Shown here piece after piece: positions 26,223 through 35,477 of a DNA stretch of 64,000 nucleotides (position 1 is the first letter of the stretch; every line of letters starts with the position of its first letter). The position numbers were made by a program, and so were the translations under genes. The notes under the pieces are model-generated. The model did not search any database. It had not been told where the DNA came from and worked only from the letters and a program-made list of their open reading frames with translations. Source of the DNA: Thiothrix unzii (GTDB lineage: Bacteria > Pseudomonadota > Gammaproteobacteria > Thiotrichales > Thiotrichaceae); NCBI RefSeq assembly GCF_017901175.1, contig NZ_CP072793.1:310001-374000 (forward strand). The letters run 5' to 3'.

Positions 26223-26339
26223 TTATTTTGCCTGTTCCTGTTTTGCGCGAGCGTCATCTGGCAAGTACAGCGGGCCTTTGTTGCCACAGCCTGCCAGCAA
26301 AGCGAGTACGATAGCCAATCCCAGCCATTTTTGCATCAT
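26223..26339 (-). CDS. lptM: LptM (YifL) small lipoprotein
   Basis: A 38-residue lipoprotein with lipobox LLAGC, followed by the conserved GNKGPLYLPDD. LptM assists oxidative maturation of the LPS translocon LptD. Two consecutive ATG codons (26339, 26336) can serve as start. The frame is open to 26453, but the upstream part has no family similarity. First gene of the lysA operon. Confidence 0.88.
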   Translation of the reverse strand: MMQKWLGLAIVLALLAGCGNKGPLYLPDDARAKQEQAK

Positions 26340-26479
26340 GGTTTTAGTTCCGTTTTTGGTGAATGTTGTGCAGGATAACGGCTGGCAACGGGATAATAAA
26401 GAAAGGTTTGCACCAGCACAGCAACTTCTGCAAATCTTGGTATACTCAAACAACGCACCTACGTAGGAATGGCATCATC

Positions 26480-27061
26480 ATGGCAGCACTAGCAGAACAA
26501 TTAGGCATCAGCCCGGAAGATTATCTCAGCGGCGAACGTGATGCACCGTTCCGCCACGAATACGTGCATGGGCAAGTTTATGCGATGGCGGGTGCAGCAG
26601 ATGGTCATGTGCGCGTCAGCATCAATGCCGTATTGATATTGAAAAATCACCTGCGTGGTTCGGGTTGCAGCGTTTACATGGCAGATATGAAAGTGCGGGT
26701 TAAGCAAGACACCGCGTTCTTCTACCCCGACGTGATGGTGACGTGCGACCCAGCCGATTTACAGCGTAATCATTTCAAACAATCGCCTTGTTTAGTGATC
26801 GAAGTGTTGTCACCCAGTACTGAAGCTTATGACCGTGGCAACAAATTTGCACTTTACCGCGAGTTAGAAAGCTTGCAGGAATACGTGTTGATTGACCCGC
26901 GCACCTATCAAGTGGATGTGTTTCGGCGCAATGTACACGGGCGTTGGGAGTTGTTTGCCTTTAGCGGTGAAACCGCCACCGTAGTATTTGCCAGTGTCGG
27001 TTGTGAGTGTGCGATGCGTGACTTGTACGAAGATGTGAATTTCGCACTAGAGGCAGAATAG
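26480..27061 (+). CDS. Uma2 family (DUF820) restriction-endonuclease-fold protein
   Basis: A 193-residue PD-(D/E)xK nuclease-fold protein of the Uma2 family, which is abundant in cyanobacteria and filamentous bacteria and is of unknown physiological role. Visible landmarks: RHEYVHGQVYAMAGA, VYMADMKVRV, FFYPDVMVTCD (metal Asp), CLVIEVLSPSTE (catalytic Glu) and REYVLIDP-like QEYVLIDPRTY. ATG 26480 follows AGGAATGG; the frame upstream to 26363 overlaps the lptM promoter and is rejected. It is a single gene without a partner. Confidence 0.88.
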   Translation: MAALAEQLGISPEDYLSGERDAPFRHEYVHGQVYAMAGAADGHVRVSINAVLILKNHLRGSGCSVYMADMKVRVKQDTAFFYPDVMVTCDPADLQRNHFKQSPCLVIEVLSPSTEAYDRGNKFALYRELESLQEYVLIDPRTYQVDVFRRNVHGRWELFAFSGETATVVFASVGCECAMRDLYEDVNFALEAE

Positions 27062-27067
27062 CCCCTA

Positions 27068-27898
27068 TTACGCGACAAACCGCATCGACAAATCCACCGC
27101 CCGCACGTGCTTGGTAATCCCGCCAATCGACACGAAATTCACCCCGGTTTCCGCAATCGCCACCAAGGTTTCCGGGCTAACCCCGCCTGATGCTTCCAAT
27201 GGAATGCGCCCGTCGGTGATGCGCACGGCTTCGCGCATATCAGCGAGGCTGTATTCGTCGAGCATAATAATGTCGGCTTGAGCAGCGGTAGCTTCCGCTA
27301 GTTCCTGTAAGTTTTCGGTTTCGACTTCCACTAAAATGCCGGGGTGCAATTGACGCGCTTGCTGGATCGCGGCGGTAATCGAACCGGCTGCCATAATGTG
27401 ATTTTCTTTGATCAATACGCGGTCATACAGGCCGATGCGGTGATTTGTACCACCGCCGCATACCACCGCGTATTTCTGTGCGGTGCGTAAGCCGGGTAAG
27501 GTTTTGCGCGTGTCCAAAATGCGGCATTGGGTATGCGCCACTAAATCCACGTAGCGGCGTGTCGCGGTGGCGGTAGCGGATAGGGTTTGCAGGAAATTCA
27601 GCGCGGCGCGTTCCCCACTTAAGATTGAACGCGCACTGCCTTGTAGTGTACACAACACCGCGTTGGCTGTTACGCGCTCGCCATCTTGGTGCTGCCAAAT
27701 AATGTGCACTGCGGGGTCAAGCTGGCGAAACACTTCGTCAAACCATGCCGTGCCACACAAAATCGCGGCTTCGCGGCAAATCACCGTGGCGCTGGCTTGC
27801 TTGGCTGCCGGAATCAAGCCAGCAGTGACATCGCCCGTGCCAATATCTTCGTCAAGTACGCGTGCTACTGTCGTTTGAATGTCGTTTGGTAAAAGCAT
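27068..27898 (-). CDS. nadC: Nicotinate-nucleotide pyrophosphorylase (carboxylating)
   Basis: Forms nicotinate mononucleotide from quinolinate and PRPP in NAD synthesis. It has 276 residues. Landmarks: [70 protein letters not shown] and LEASGGV. It stands alone; the convergent Uma2 gene ends six bases away. Confidence 0.95.
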   Translation of the reverse strand: MLLPNDIQTTVARVLDEDIGTGDVTAGLIPAAKQASATVICREAAILCGTAWFDEVFRQLDPAVHIIWQHQDGERVTANAVLCTLQGSARSILSGERAALNFLQTLSATATATRRYVDLVAHTQCRILDTRKTLPGLRTAQKYAVVCGGGTNHRIGLYDRVLIKENHIMAAGSITAAIQQARQLHPGILVEVETENLQELAEATAAQADIIMLDEYSLADMREAVRITDGRIPLEASGGVSPETLVAIAETGVNFVSIGGITKHVRAVDLSMRFVA

Positions 27899-27910
27899 TT
27901 TTAGTCCCCG

Positions 27911-27944
27911 TAAATAAAAAATGGGAGGTTGTTACACCTCCCAT
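27911..27944 (-). terminator. Terminator of the sulfide:quinone oxidoreductase gene
   Basis: ATGGGAGGT / ACCTCCCAT forms a 9-bp stem with a 6-base loop (27921-27944); on the minus strand it is followed by TTTTTATTTA. It lies 31 bases after the sqr stop, just upstream of nadC. Confidence 0.88.
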
Positions 27945-27974
27945 CAGCTTGCCCCTGACTCCTCGTCAGATCTG

Positions 27975-29258
<1,284 letters not shown>

Positions 29259-29457
29259 CTAACTAAAATAACGTTAAAGGCATGGGGGTTCTTTGTTCTT
29301 GAATAAGACGTTCAGTGTGACCTCTCCCAGTCACACCACATCACACCACAAATTGGCTGAACCGTCAATCTTGGCCTTGTTTATCAATAAATTAGCGTTT
29401 TCTAATATATCAATCAGGGTGTTAAACTGCACGCTGTTATTTGCAAAATCGAAGCCC

Positions 29458-30705
29458 ATGAAAAACATTCAATATTGGTTAGTCGGCGGTGCGGTGCGTG
29501 ACCGCTTATTAGGGTTGCCTGTGCAAGACCGTGATTGGGTAGTGACGGGTGCAACCCCAGATGATTTGCTTGATCAAGGGTTTAAACCCGTGGGGAGCGA
29601 CTTCCCGGTTTTTTTGCATCCGCAAACCGGTGAGGAATACGCACTGGCACGTACTGAGCGTAAAACTGCCAAGGGCTACCACGGTTTTCAGTTTTATGCT
29701 GCCCCGGATGTGAGTTTGGAAGATGATTTAGCGCGACGCGATTTAACCATCAATGCGATGGCGCAGGATGATACGGGTGCGGTGATTGACCCTTACGGCG
29801 GGCAGGCGGATTTGCAGCAGAAAATTCTACGCCATGTTTCCCTAGCGTTTAACGAAGACCCGGTACGGATTTTGCGGATTGCGCGGTTTGCGGCACGTTT
29901 CGCGGGGTTGGGGTTTGAGGTGGCGGCGGAAACTCAGCAGTTAATGCGCGATATGGTGGCTGCGGGTGAAGTGGACGCGTTGGTTCCAGAACGGGTTTGG
30001 CAGGAAACAGTGCGTGCTTTGGGTGAACCCGCACCTGAGCGTTTTATTGAAGTTTTACGTGATTGTGGGGCATTGCGGGTGTTGTTCCCGGAAATTGAGC
30101 GTTTATTCGGTGTGCCGCAGCCTGAGCAACATCACCCGGAAATTGATTGCGGGATTCACACACTACTGGTGTTGCAACAAGCGGTGAAGTTGAGTGAAGC
30201 CCCTGAAGTGCGTTTCGCGGCCTTGTGTCACGATTTGGGTAAGGGTTTGACCCCGGCAGAAATCTTGCCCAGCCATTACGGGCATGAAGCGGTGAGTAAA
30301 ACCTTGGCCACCGCGTTGTGCGAACGCTTAAAAGTGCCGGTGCGGTTTCGTGACTTGGCGGAGCACGTAGCGGCCTATCACGGGTATATTCACAAGGCGC
30401 GAGAGTTACGCGCAGCTACGGTGTTGAAAGTGCTGGAAGCTACCGATGCATTTCGTAAACCGGCGCGGTTTGAGCAGTTGTTGCTGGCGTGTGAGGCGGA
30501 TGCGCGGGGGCGTGCAGGTTTTGAGGCGCGTGCGTATCCACAAGCGGATTGGTTTCGGCAGATGTTAGCCGCGAGTCAGCAAGTGGATGTGCAGGCGGTG
30601 ATTGCAGCCGGGTTTCAGGGTGAGCAAATTCGCACGCAATTGCATCAGCGGCGGGCGGAGGCTATCCGACAAATACAGCAACATCTTGATATTGGCGGCA
30701 ACTAG
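29458..30705 (+). CDS. cca: CCA tRNA nucleotidyltransferase with HD domain
   Basis: Adds or repairs the 3' CCA of tRNA. The N-terminal nucleotidyltransferase has YWLVGGAVRDRLLG and DRDWVVTG; ARRDLTINAMAQD and EDPVRILRIARFAARF follow. The C-terminal half is an HD phosphohydrolase domain (HTLLVL...CHDLGKG), as in the multifunctional gammaproteobacterial enzyme with phosphatase and cyclic phosphodiesterase activity. It has 415 residues from ATG 29458; the frame upstream to 29293 is low in similarity and rejected. Confidence 0.95.
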   Translation: MKNIQYWLVGGAVRDRLLGLPVQDRDWVVTGATPDDLLDQGFKPVGSDFPVFLHPQTGEEYALARTERKTAKGYHGFQFYAAPDVSLEDDLARRDLTINAMAQDDTGAVIDPYGGQADLQQKILRHVSLAFNEDPVRILRIARFAARFAGLGFEVAAETQQLMRDMVAAGEVDALVPERVWQETVRALGEPAPERFIEVLRDCGALRVLFPEIERLFGVPQPEQHHPEIDCGIHTLLVLQQAVKLSEAPEVRFAALCHDLGKGLTPAEILPSHYGHEAVSKTLATALCERLKVPVRFRDLAEHVAAYHGYIHKARELRAATVLKVLEATDAFRKPARFEQLLLACEADARGRAGFEARAYPQADWFRQMLAASQQVDVQAVIAAGFQGEQIRTQLHQRRAEAIRQIQQHLDIGGN

Positions 30706-30755
30706 CCGCATATTGAAGGATAATGATTATGCACAGCACAAGTAAGGGGTCAGTT

Positions 30756-31085
30756 ATGACAACGATGGATGAAAAAATTGCCTCATTCGGCATTGGTCAG
30801 GTTATTCATCACCGCGAATTCAATTACCGGGGTGTCATTTTTGACGTGGATGCTGTATTCCAAGGCACGGAAGAGTGGTTTCAGAAAAACGTTGGGGTGG
30901 GTAATCCCAGCAAGGAAGAGCCGTGGTATCACGTGTTGATTGATCAAGACGGGCGTGTGGCCTATGTCGCCGAGCGTAACTTGCTGGCGGATGACCCGAC
31001 TGAGCCGGTGGAACACCCGTTGCTGGAAAACTTCTTCACCGGGTTTAACGGCGATCATTATCAAGCTCGCCAGACCTTGAATTAA
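30756..31085 (+). CDS. hspQ: Heat shock protein HspQ (hemimethylated-DNA-binding YccV family)
   Basis: A small protein of about 109 residues; HspQ is a Lon protease specificity enhancer and was first described as binding hemimethylated oriC DNA. The family pattern is FGIGQVIHHREFNYRGVIFD, EEPWYHVLID and AYVAERNLL. ATG 30756 has AAGGGG six bases upstream and is preferred to the in-frame ATG 30723 and 30729. The stop overlaps the next gene by one base (TAATG). Confidence 0.9.
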   Translation: MTTMDEKIASFGIGQVIHHREFNYRGVIFDVDAVFQGTEEWFQKNVGVGNPSKEEPWYHVLIDQDGRVAYVAERNLLADDPTEPVEHPLLENFFTGFNGDHYQARQTLN

Positions 31086-31789
31086 TGGACTGGGGCTGGC
31101 TTTCCCATTCGCAATACCTCGCGGCCTTTTTGGTGGGGTTGTTTGGCGGGGTGCATTGCATCGGCATGTGTGGCGGGATTGTGGGGGCGTTGACCTTCAG
31201 TTTGCCGCAAACAAAGCGCGAATCGTTGCGCACTCTCGCGCCCATGTTGCTGGCTTATAATACCGGGCGCATTGGCGGTTACGTATTGGCTGGCGCATTG
31301 ATGGGCGGTTTAGGCGCGGTGTTTCTCGCGGTGTTATCGCCGGATAGTGTGCTGGTGTTCAACCGTATTTTGCAGGTATTTGCGGCTTTATTCATGATCG
31401 CGCTGGGTTTGTATTTGGCAGGCATTTGGTACGGTGTGGCTAAAGTAGAACAAATCGGGCGGGTCTTATGGCGGTATGTCGAACCATTGGGACGGCGTTT
31501 CATGCCAGTGAATTCGCCTGCGAAAGCTTTGCCGCTGGGTTTTGTTTGGGGCTGGTTGCCGTGCGGTTTGGTGTATAGCGTGCTGGCTTGGGCATTTGCG
31601 GCAGGCAGCGTGGCTAAAGGTGCGTTACTGATGCTGGCATTCGGCGCGGGAACGTTACCCGCGTTGCTGTTGATGGGGGCAGCGGCGGCAACGTTGACAC
31701 GCTTTACCCGTGACTCAAACGTGAAACGTACCGCCGGATTCTTGGTGGTGGCTCTGGGTTTGTTGTTGCTGTGGCGTGCGTTAGTGTGA
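31085..31789 (+). CDS. TauE/SafE-UreH_2-like integral membrane protein
   Basis: A 234-residue protein with about six hydrophobic helices. Its HCIGMCGGIVG at the end of helix 1 and WGWLPCGLVYS in the second half are the paired cysteine motifs of the UreH_2/DsbD-like membrane family, often near cytochrome-oxidase assembly and copper genes and annotated as sulfite exporter TauE/SafE. Transport of a metal or thiol compound is likely; the substrate is unproven. It is translationally coupled to hspQ and convergent with the ScsD-like thioredoxin gene. Confidence 0.8.
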   Translation: MDWGWLSHSQYLAAFLVGLFGGVHCIGMCGGIVGALTFSLPQTKRESLRTLAPMLLAYNTGRIGGYVLAGALMGGLGAVFLAVLSPDSVLVFNRILQVFAALFMIALGLYLAGIWYGVAKVEQIGRVLWRYVEPLGRRFMPVNSPAKALPLGFVWGWLPCGLVYSVLAWAFAAGSVAKGALLMLAFGAGTLPALLLMGAAAATLTRFTRDSNVKRTAGFLVVALGLLLLWRALV

Positions 31790-31797
31790 GTGTGGCT

Positions 31798-32331
31798 TTA
31801 CCACACCTCTGCCAGCCACAAACGCAAGCGCAAGCCCCAGCCGCTGGTTAAACCGACTTCCCGAAAGCGGATATTACCCTCGCCATCCAGCACATAACTG
31901 GTCGGCACGCCGTGAATGCCGTATTGCTCGGCAAGTTTGCCATCTTCGTCGACGACTGTAACCCACTCGGTAATGCCTTTGCGTTCCATGTAACGTTGCA
32001 CTTCTTCGCTTGTGCCAGATTGGAACGCCACGGTAACGACCGGGTGATCATTGGCAATGGCGGTAATGCTGCCTTGTTCCATTTCACACATCGGACACCA
32101 ACTCGCCCAAAAGTGCAGTAACAACGGTTTGCCTTGGTAATCCGCCAAGCGCACCACGCTCCCGTTTAAGGAACCGCGCTCAAAATCGGGTGCAACCCCG
32201 TCTAACATGCCGCGCTGTTGCCATGCACGTACCCCAAAAACAATGGCAACAATGACGAGAATTTCAATCGTCCAGCGCAGCCAACGGCGCGGTTTCCGGG
32301 ATGTTTCATCCGGTAATTTGTGTTTATCCAT
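31798..32331 (-). CDS. Membrane-anchored thioredoxin-like protein (ScsD/TlpA type)
   Basis: About 177 residues: an N-terminal transmembrane anchor (WTIEILVIVAIVFGVRAW) and a periplasmic thioredoxin fold with active site WASWCPMCEMEQGS and cis-Pro loop IHGVPTSYVLD. The WxxWCPxCxxEQGS pattern resembles ScsD of the suppressor-of-copper-sensitivity group. A role in disulfide exchange or copper tolerance is inferred. The frame extends to 32367; the start among 32331, 32340 and 32367 is uncertain. Confidence 0.8.
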   Translation of the reverse strand: MDKHKLPDETSRKPRRWLRWTIEILVIVAIVFGVRAWQQRGMLDGVAPDFERGSLNGSVVRLADYQGKPLLLHFWASWCPMCEMEQGSITAIANDHPVVTVAFQSGTSEEVQRYMERKGITEWVTVVDEDGKLAEQYGIHGVPTSYVLDGEGNIRFREVGLTSGWGLRLRLWLAEVW

Positions 32332-32425
32332 CTTGCCCATTTCTGTATTGTTGATGGAATTCATCATAGCATAATGAAGAATTTCCGCTAAAATCCTGTT
32401 CTATTGTCCCTAAAAAGTTACGTTT

Positions 32426-33229
32426 ATGTTGTTAGTACGTTTTGTGTTATTGCTGTGTCTGAGCTTAGTGAGTGTGGCACATGCCGAGCAACCCGCATGG
32501 CATAAAGTGGCTTATCAGCCGACCAACGGTAAATCCTTAAGTGCTTTAGCCCACAAGCAACACGCGCTGTTTGCATTTTTCTTGGACAATGCATTACGCG
32601 GTAAAGGCCGCAAAGATTTTTTGACGGTGAGTAAACAGGTTAAAAATAAGATTACTTGGCGCAATGGGCAGGGGAATAATATTTACAGCGATGCGTTCCG
32701 GCGTTCCTGGCCGTTTGTGCGCTCGTTGGATTTGAAAGGAATGCCGGATAGCATCTTATTGCTGGCCTATCTGGAATCGCAATGGCACGGGCATAAAGGC
32801 CGCACCGCAGGCGATTACGGGTATTGGCAGCTAGTCCCGGAAGTGATTCAGGAAATTCAGCAGTTGGATTACGTGCCAGCAAAGATTCGTACAACCGATA
32901 TTGATAGCGTGCGTGCCGATGCGCGGTTGAGTACCGAAGTAGCACAGGTGCATTTACACCGTTACCATTTTTATTTTGCGAATGTGGCAGGCTTTTCCGA
33001 GAGTGATGCGTGGTTGCTGACATTTACCGCGTTTAACTGGGGTGCGGGCAATGTGAAACGCTTGATTGCTGAGTTGCAAGCCGAGGGGATTGAGGCCAAT
33101 TACGCCAACTTTTACCAGCGTTTGTACGCGACCCACCGGAAAAATCCGGGGGATCGCTCGTTACGGGCAGCGGTCGAGTACGTGCCTAATTTGTGGAATA
33201 TCGCGCAATTGTTGAAGTCAGAATATTAA
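32426..33229 (+). CDS. Secreted lytic transglycosylase (SLT/MltD-like domain)
   Basis: A 267-residue murein-cleaving enzyme. The signal peptide ends around AHAEQ. The lysozyme-like domain has the catalytic Glu in LLAYLESQWHGH, then GDYGYWQLVPEV and TFTAFNWGAGNVKRLI. C-terminal YVPNLWNIAQLL is typical of the SLT family. No LysM repeats were found. It produces anhydro-MurNAc muropeptides, which AmpG (46828) would import. Confidence 0.85.
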   Translation: MLLVRFVLLLCLSLVSVAHAEQPAWHKVAYQPTNGKSLSALAHKQHALFAFFLDNALRGKGRKDFLTVSKQVKNKITWRNGQGNNIYSDAFRRSWPFVRSLDLKGMPDSILLLAYLESQWHGHKGRTAGDYGYWQLVPEVIQEIQQLDYVPAKIRTTDIDSVRADARLSTEVAQVHLHRYHFYFANVAGFSESDAWLLTFTAFNWGAGNVKRLIAELQAEGIEANYANFYQRLYATHRKNPGDRSLRAAVEYVPNLWNIAQLLKSEY

Positions 33230-33235
33230 GCGGCC

Positions 33236-34435
33236 TCAACTGGCTGATAATACCCGCTCCAGTTCCGCCATGCCTGCGGGTAAATCAATGCTTGCACCAG
33301 CAGAACGCATACTCGAACCCAGCGCGTGCAAGGTGCGGAACAAGTTATGAGCGCGGCTTTGTTCGCCCATTTGCCCGATACGCAGAATATTGAGGCCAAA
33401 CGCGCCGGAAATTTCGACTTTATGCACCCGCGACATGTGCGCACGCACTACGTCAGCGGAAACGTGTTCGGGAACAATAATGCCGACCACGGAATTTAAG
33501 CGGTGTTGTTTTTCGATCAACAGCTTTAAACCCATGGTTTCAATCCCGGCTTGCAGAGCTTCGGAACAGCGTTGATGACGCTCGAAACGGTGCGGCAAAG
33601 TTTCTTCACACACCAAGCGCAAGGCTTCGTGTAAGGCGAGAATGCCGGAAACTGGCGCGGTGTAATGGTAGGATTTTTGGTTCCAGAATTTGTCAGCGAG
33701 TTGCGCATCCAAGCACCAGTGGAACGGTAGAATTTCGCGGTTGGCGATTTTTTTCTCCCACGCGCTTTCGGAAAAAGCTAACAACGACACGCCGGGGATC
33801 GACGACAACCCTTTTTGCCCGCCCGTGATAATCGCATCAACTTGCCAGTTATCCATTTCCAGCGGCATCGTGCTTAAGGTGCAAACCGCATCGACAATGA
33901 CTAAACAGCCGTAGCGTTTCGCCAGTTTCGCGATGTCTTGCAGATTTTTATTGCATACGGTGTTGGAAGTTTCGCCTTGCACCAAGGTGATAACGTCGAA
34001 CTGGCCTTGTTGCAGGGCGCGTTCGACGCTGGCGACATCCGCACTTTCGTTGTGTGCGACTTCCAGCAGGGTGGGTTCGGCACGCACCCGGCGCACGATT
34101 TCCGCCATACGCTGACTGAAATAGCCATTGGTAATGCACAAAACGCGCTCACCGGGCAGCACCAGATTTGCCACGGCCATTTCCATCGCCGCCGATCCGG
34201 GGCCGCTGACTCCCATGACGTGACTCGACGTGGTTTGAAACACGTAACGCCCCATGTCTTTCACTTGCTCAATGACCCGGTTCATGGTTTCACCGAGGTG
34301 ATTGATAACAATCGAGTTCGCCGCCGCCACTTTTTGCGGAATAGGCACAGGCCCTGCACCCATCATCAGTAACGGTTCGTCGGGGAGGATGTGTTCCAAC
34401 GGCACAATATTGGGCGCGGGAAGTGATTCGATCAT
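33236..34435 (-). CDS. Class V PLP-dependent aminotransferase (alanine/serine-glyoxylate type)
   Basis: A fold-type I aminotransferase of 399 residues. The N-terminus LLMMGAGPVPIP and the PLP-binding lysine in ITGGQKGLSSIPG match alanine-glyoxylate and serine-glyoxylate aminotransferases; VDAVCTLSTMPLEMD precedes them. It would transfer amino groups to or from glyoxylate or pyruvate; the exact pair cannot be told from sequence. It is divergent from the toxin-antitoxin pair at 34645. Confidence 0.85.
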   Translation of the reverse strand: MIESLPAPNIVPLEHILPDEPLLMMGAGPVPIPQKVAAANSIVINHLGETMNRVIEQVKDMGRYVFQTTSSHVMGVSGPGSAAMEMAVANLVLPGERVLCITNGYFSQRMAEIVRRVRAEPTLLEVAHNESADVASVERALQQGQFDVITLVQGETSNTVCNKNLQDIAKLAKRYGCLVIVDAVCTLSTMPLEMDNWQVDAIITGGQKGLSSIPGVSLLAFSESAWEKKIANREILPFHWCLDAQLADKFWNQKSYHYTAPVSGILALHEALRLVCEETLPHRFERHQRCSEALQAGIETMGLKLLIEKQHRLNSVVGIIVPEHVSADVVRAHMSRVHKVEISGAFGLNILRIGQMGEQSRAHNLFRTLHALGSSMRSAGASIDLPAGMAELERVLSAS

Positions 34436-34525
34436 GGAGAAGTGTCCTTGCAGAAAAATGTTTGTGATTTTACCCGTGTTAACGTTAGCTGTAATTGTTT
34501 TGTAATGGAAGGGCTATCCGTCGTC

Positions 34526-34589
34526 TGACAATTCCGCAGTGTATTGCGAAATAGTCATGACGATTCCTCAACGTACTGCGGAATTGTCA
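34526..34589. promoter_or_regulatory. Two abutting 32-bp palindromic operators of the PIN toxin-antitoxin pair
   Basis: Dyad A is TGACAATTCCGCA (34526-34538), a 6-base spacer and TGCGAAATAGTCA (34545-34557). Dyad B is TGACGATTCCTCA (34558-34570), a 6-base spacer and TGCGGAATTGTCA (34577-34589). The two dyads touch, and the outermost arms of the pair are exact complements (15 bases at 34526-34540 and 34575-34589). The last half-site overlaps a TTGTCA -35 element, with TACACT at 34609-34614, 56 bases before the antitoxin start. This is the layout of an autorepressed toxin-antitoxin promoter. Confidence 0.7.
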
Positions 34590-34644
34590 TGGCTTAACGA
34601 AAAAGTGCTACACTGTGTGCATACAACCAGGCAGGAGTCGTTAT

Positions 34645-34995
34645 ATGCAAGCTGTCGAAGTCTATACCGCCCGCGATTTGCGCAATCGTTCCGGGGAGTT
34701 ATTGCAACATGCCCACGATGGCAATATCAGCATCATCACCAAGCACGGCAAACCCTCTATTTTAGCAATCCCGTTTGATGCCAATTTATTGCAGCATGGC
34801 ATTCATCGCGTCATCGCTTTACACATGGTGCAATCCCATCAGTTAACGCTGGCGCAGGCCGCTAAGTTGGCAGACATGGATTTGTCATCCTTCATCGAAT
34901 TGCTTGGTGCAAGCGGTATTGATGCGGTGGATTATCCCCCAGAAGAGTTGGAACGCGAACTGGAGGATGCGCTTGCTGCCTGTGATCATTGCTGA
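34645..34995 (+). CDS. Antitoxin: Phd/YefM-like N-domain plus UPF0175-like C-domain
   Basis: A 116-residue protein. Residues 1-45 look like a Phd/YefM DNA-binding domain (YTARDLRNRSGELLQHAHDGNISIITKHGKPSILAIPFD). Residues about 55-105 carry the UPF0175 pattern (LTLAQAAKLADMDLSSFIELL...GIDAVDYPPEELERELE). UPF0175 proteins usually stand next to DUF3368 PIN toxins, as here. ATG 34645 is chosen over the upstream frame because it begins the Phd-like domain. Its stop overlaps the toxin start region. Confidence 0.85.
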   Translation: MQAVEVYTARDLRNRSGELLQHAHDGNISIITKHGKPSILAIPFDANLLQHGIHRVIALHMVQSHQLTLAQAAKLADMDLSSFIELLGASGIDAVDYPPEELERELEDALAACDHC

Positions 34996-35473
34996 TGCCA
35001 GCCCGCTGATTGGCTTGGCAAAAATTGGCAGATTGAATCTGCTACAACACCTTTACCAACACATCTTGATTCCTCCTGCCGTTCATGCGGAATTGCAGGC
35101 GGGTAGCTTGCGTCCGGGTGGTGCAGAACTTCAGCAGGCGTTAGCAGAAGGTTGGTTGGAAACGGCAGATTATGCTGCTATTCCCGCCGCCGCTGTTGCT
35201 GAGTTAAAACAGCGTTTAGACCCCGGCGAAGCGGAAGCCATTGCGCTTGCCCTGCATCTCTCAGCCGATTTACTGCTGATCGACGAACAGCGTGGCAGGG
35301 TAGTGGCGCAACAAAAAGGTGTGCGCATTATCGGTACGGGTATCGTATTGGTGACGGCAAAGCGGCGTGGGCACATCACCAGCGTCAGAACGGAGCTGGA
35401 TGCGTTGTTTCGTTGTGGGTATCGGCTGTCGGCACGGTTGCGTGAACAGCTTGCGGTGATGGCTGGGGAGTAG
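34967..35473 (+). CDS. DUF3368 PIN-domain toxin
   Basis: A PIN-fold ribonuclease-like toxin of about 168 residues. Acidic metal ligands are visible in VIIADASPLIGLAKI, LDPGEAEAIALALHL and LLLIDEQRGR. It overlaps the antitoxin by 29 bases. A GGAGG at 34962-34966 abuts ATG 34967 but is spaced well for the in-frame TTG 34973, so the exact start is uncertain. Expected to be neutralised by the upstream antitoxin and co-regulated by the double operator. Confidence 0.85.
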   Translation: MRLLPVIIADASPLIGLAKIGRLNLLQHLYQHILIPPAVHAELQAGSLRPGGAELQQALAEGWLETADYAAIPAAAVAELKQRLDPGEAEAIALALHLSADLLLIDEQRGRVVAQQKGVRIIGTGIVLVTAKRRGHITSVRTELDALFRCGYRLSARLREQLAVMAGE

Positions 35474-35477
35474 GTGA

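Noticed and set aside
26480-27061. Uma2 protein as part of a transposon or restriction system
   Set aside because: No inverted repeats, transposase or methylase nearby; the family is common as single genes.
31789-31806. GTGTGG/CCACAC hairpin as bidirectional terminator between the TauE-like and ScsD-like genes
   Set aside because: The stem is only 6 bp and no T-run follows in either direction.
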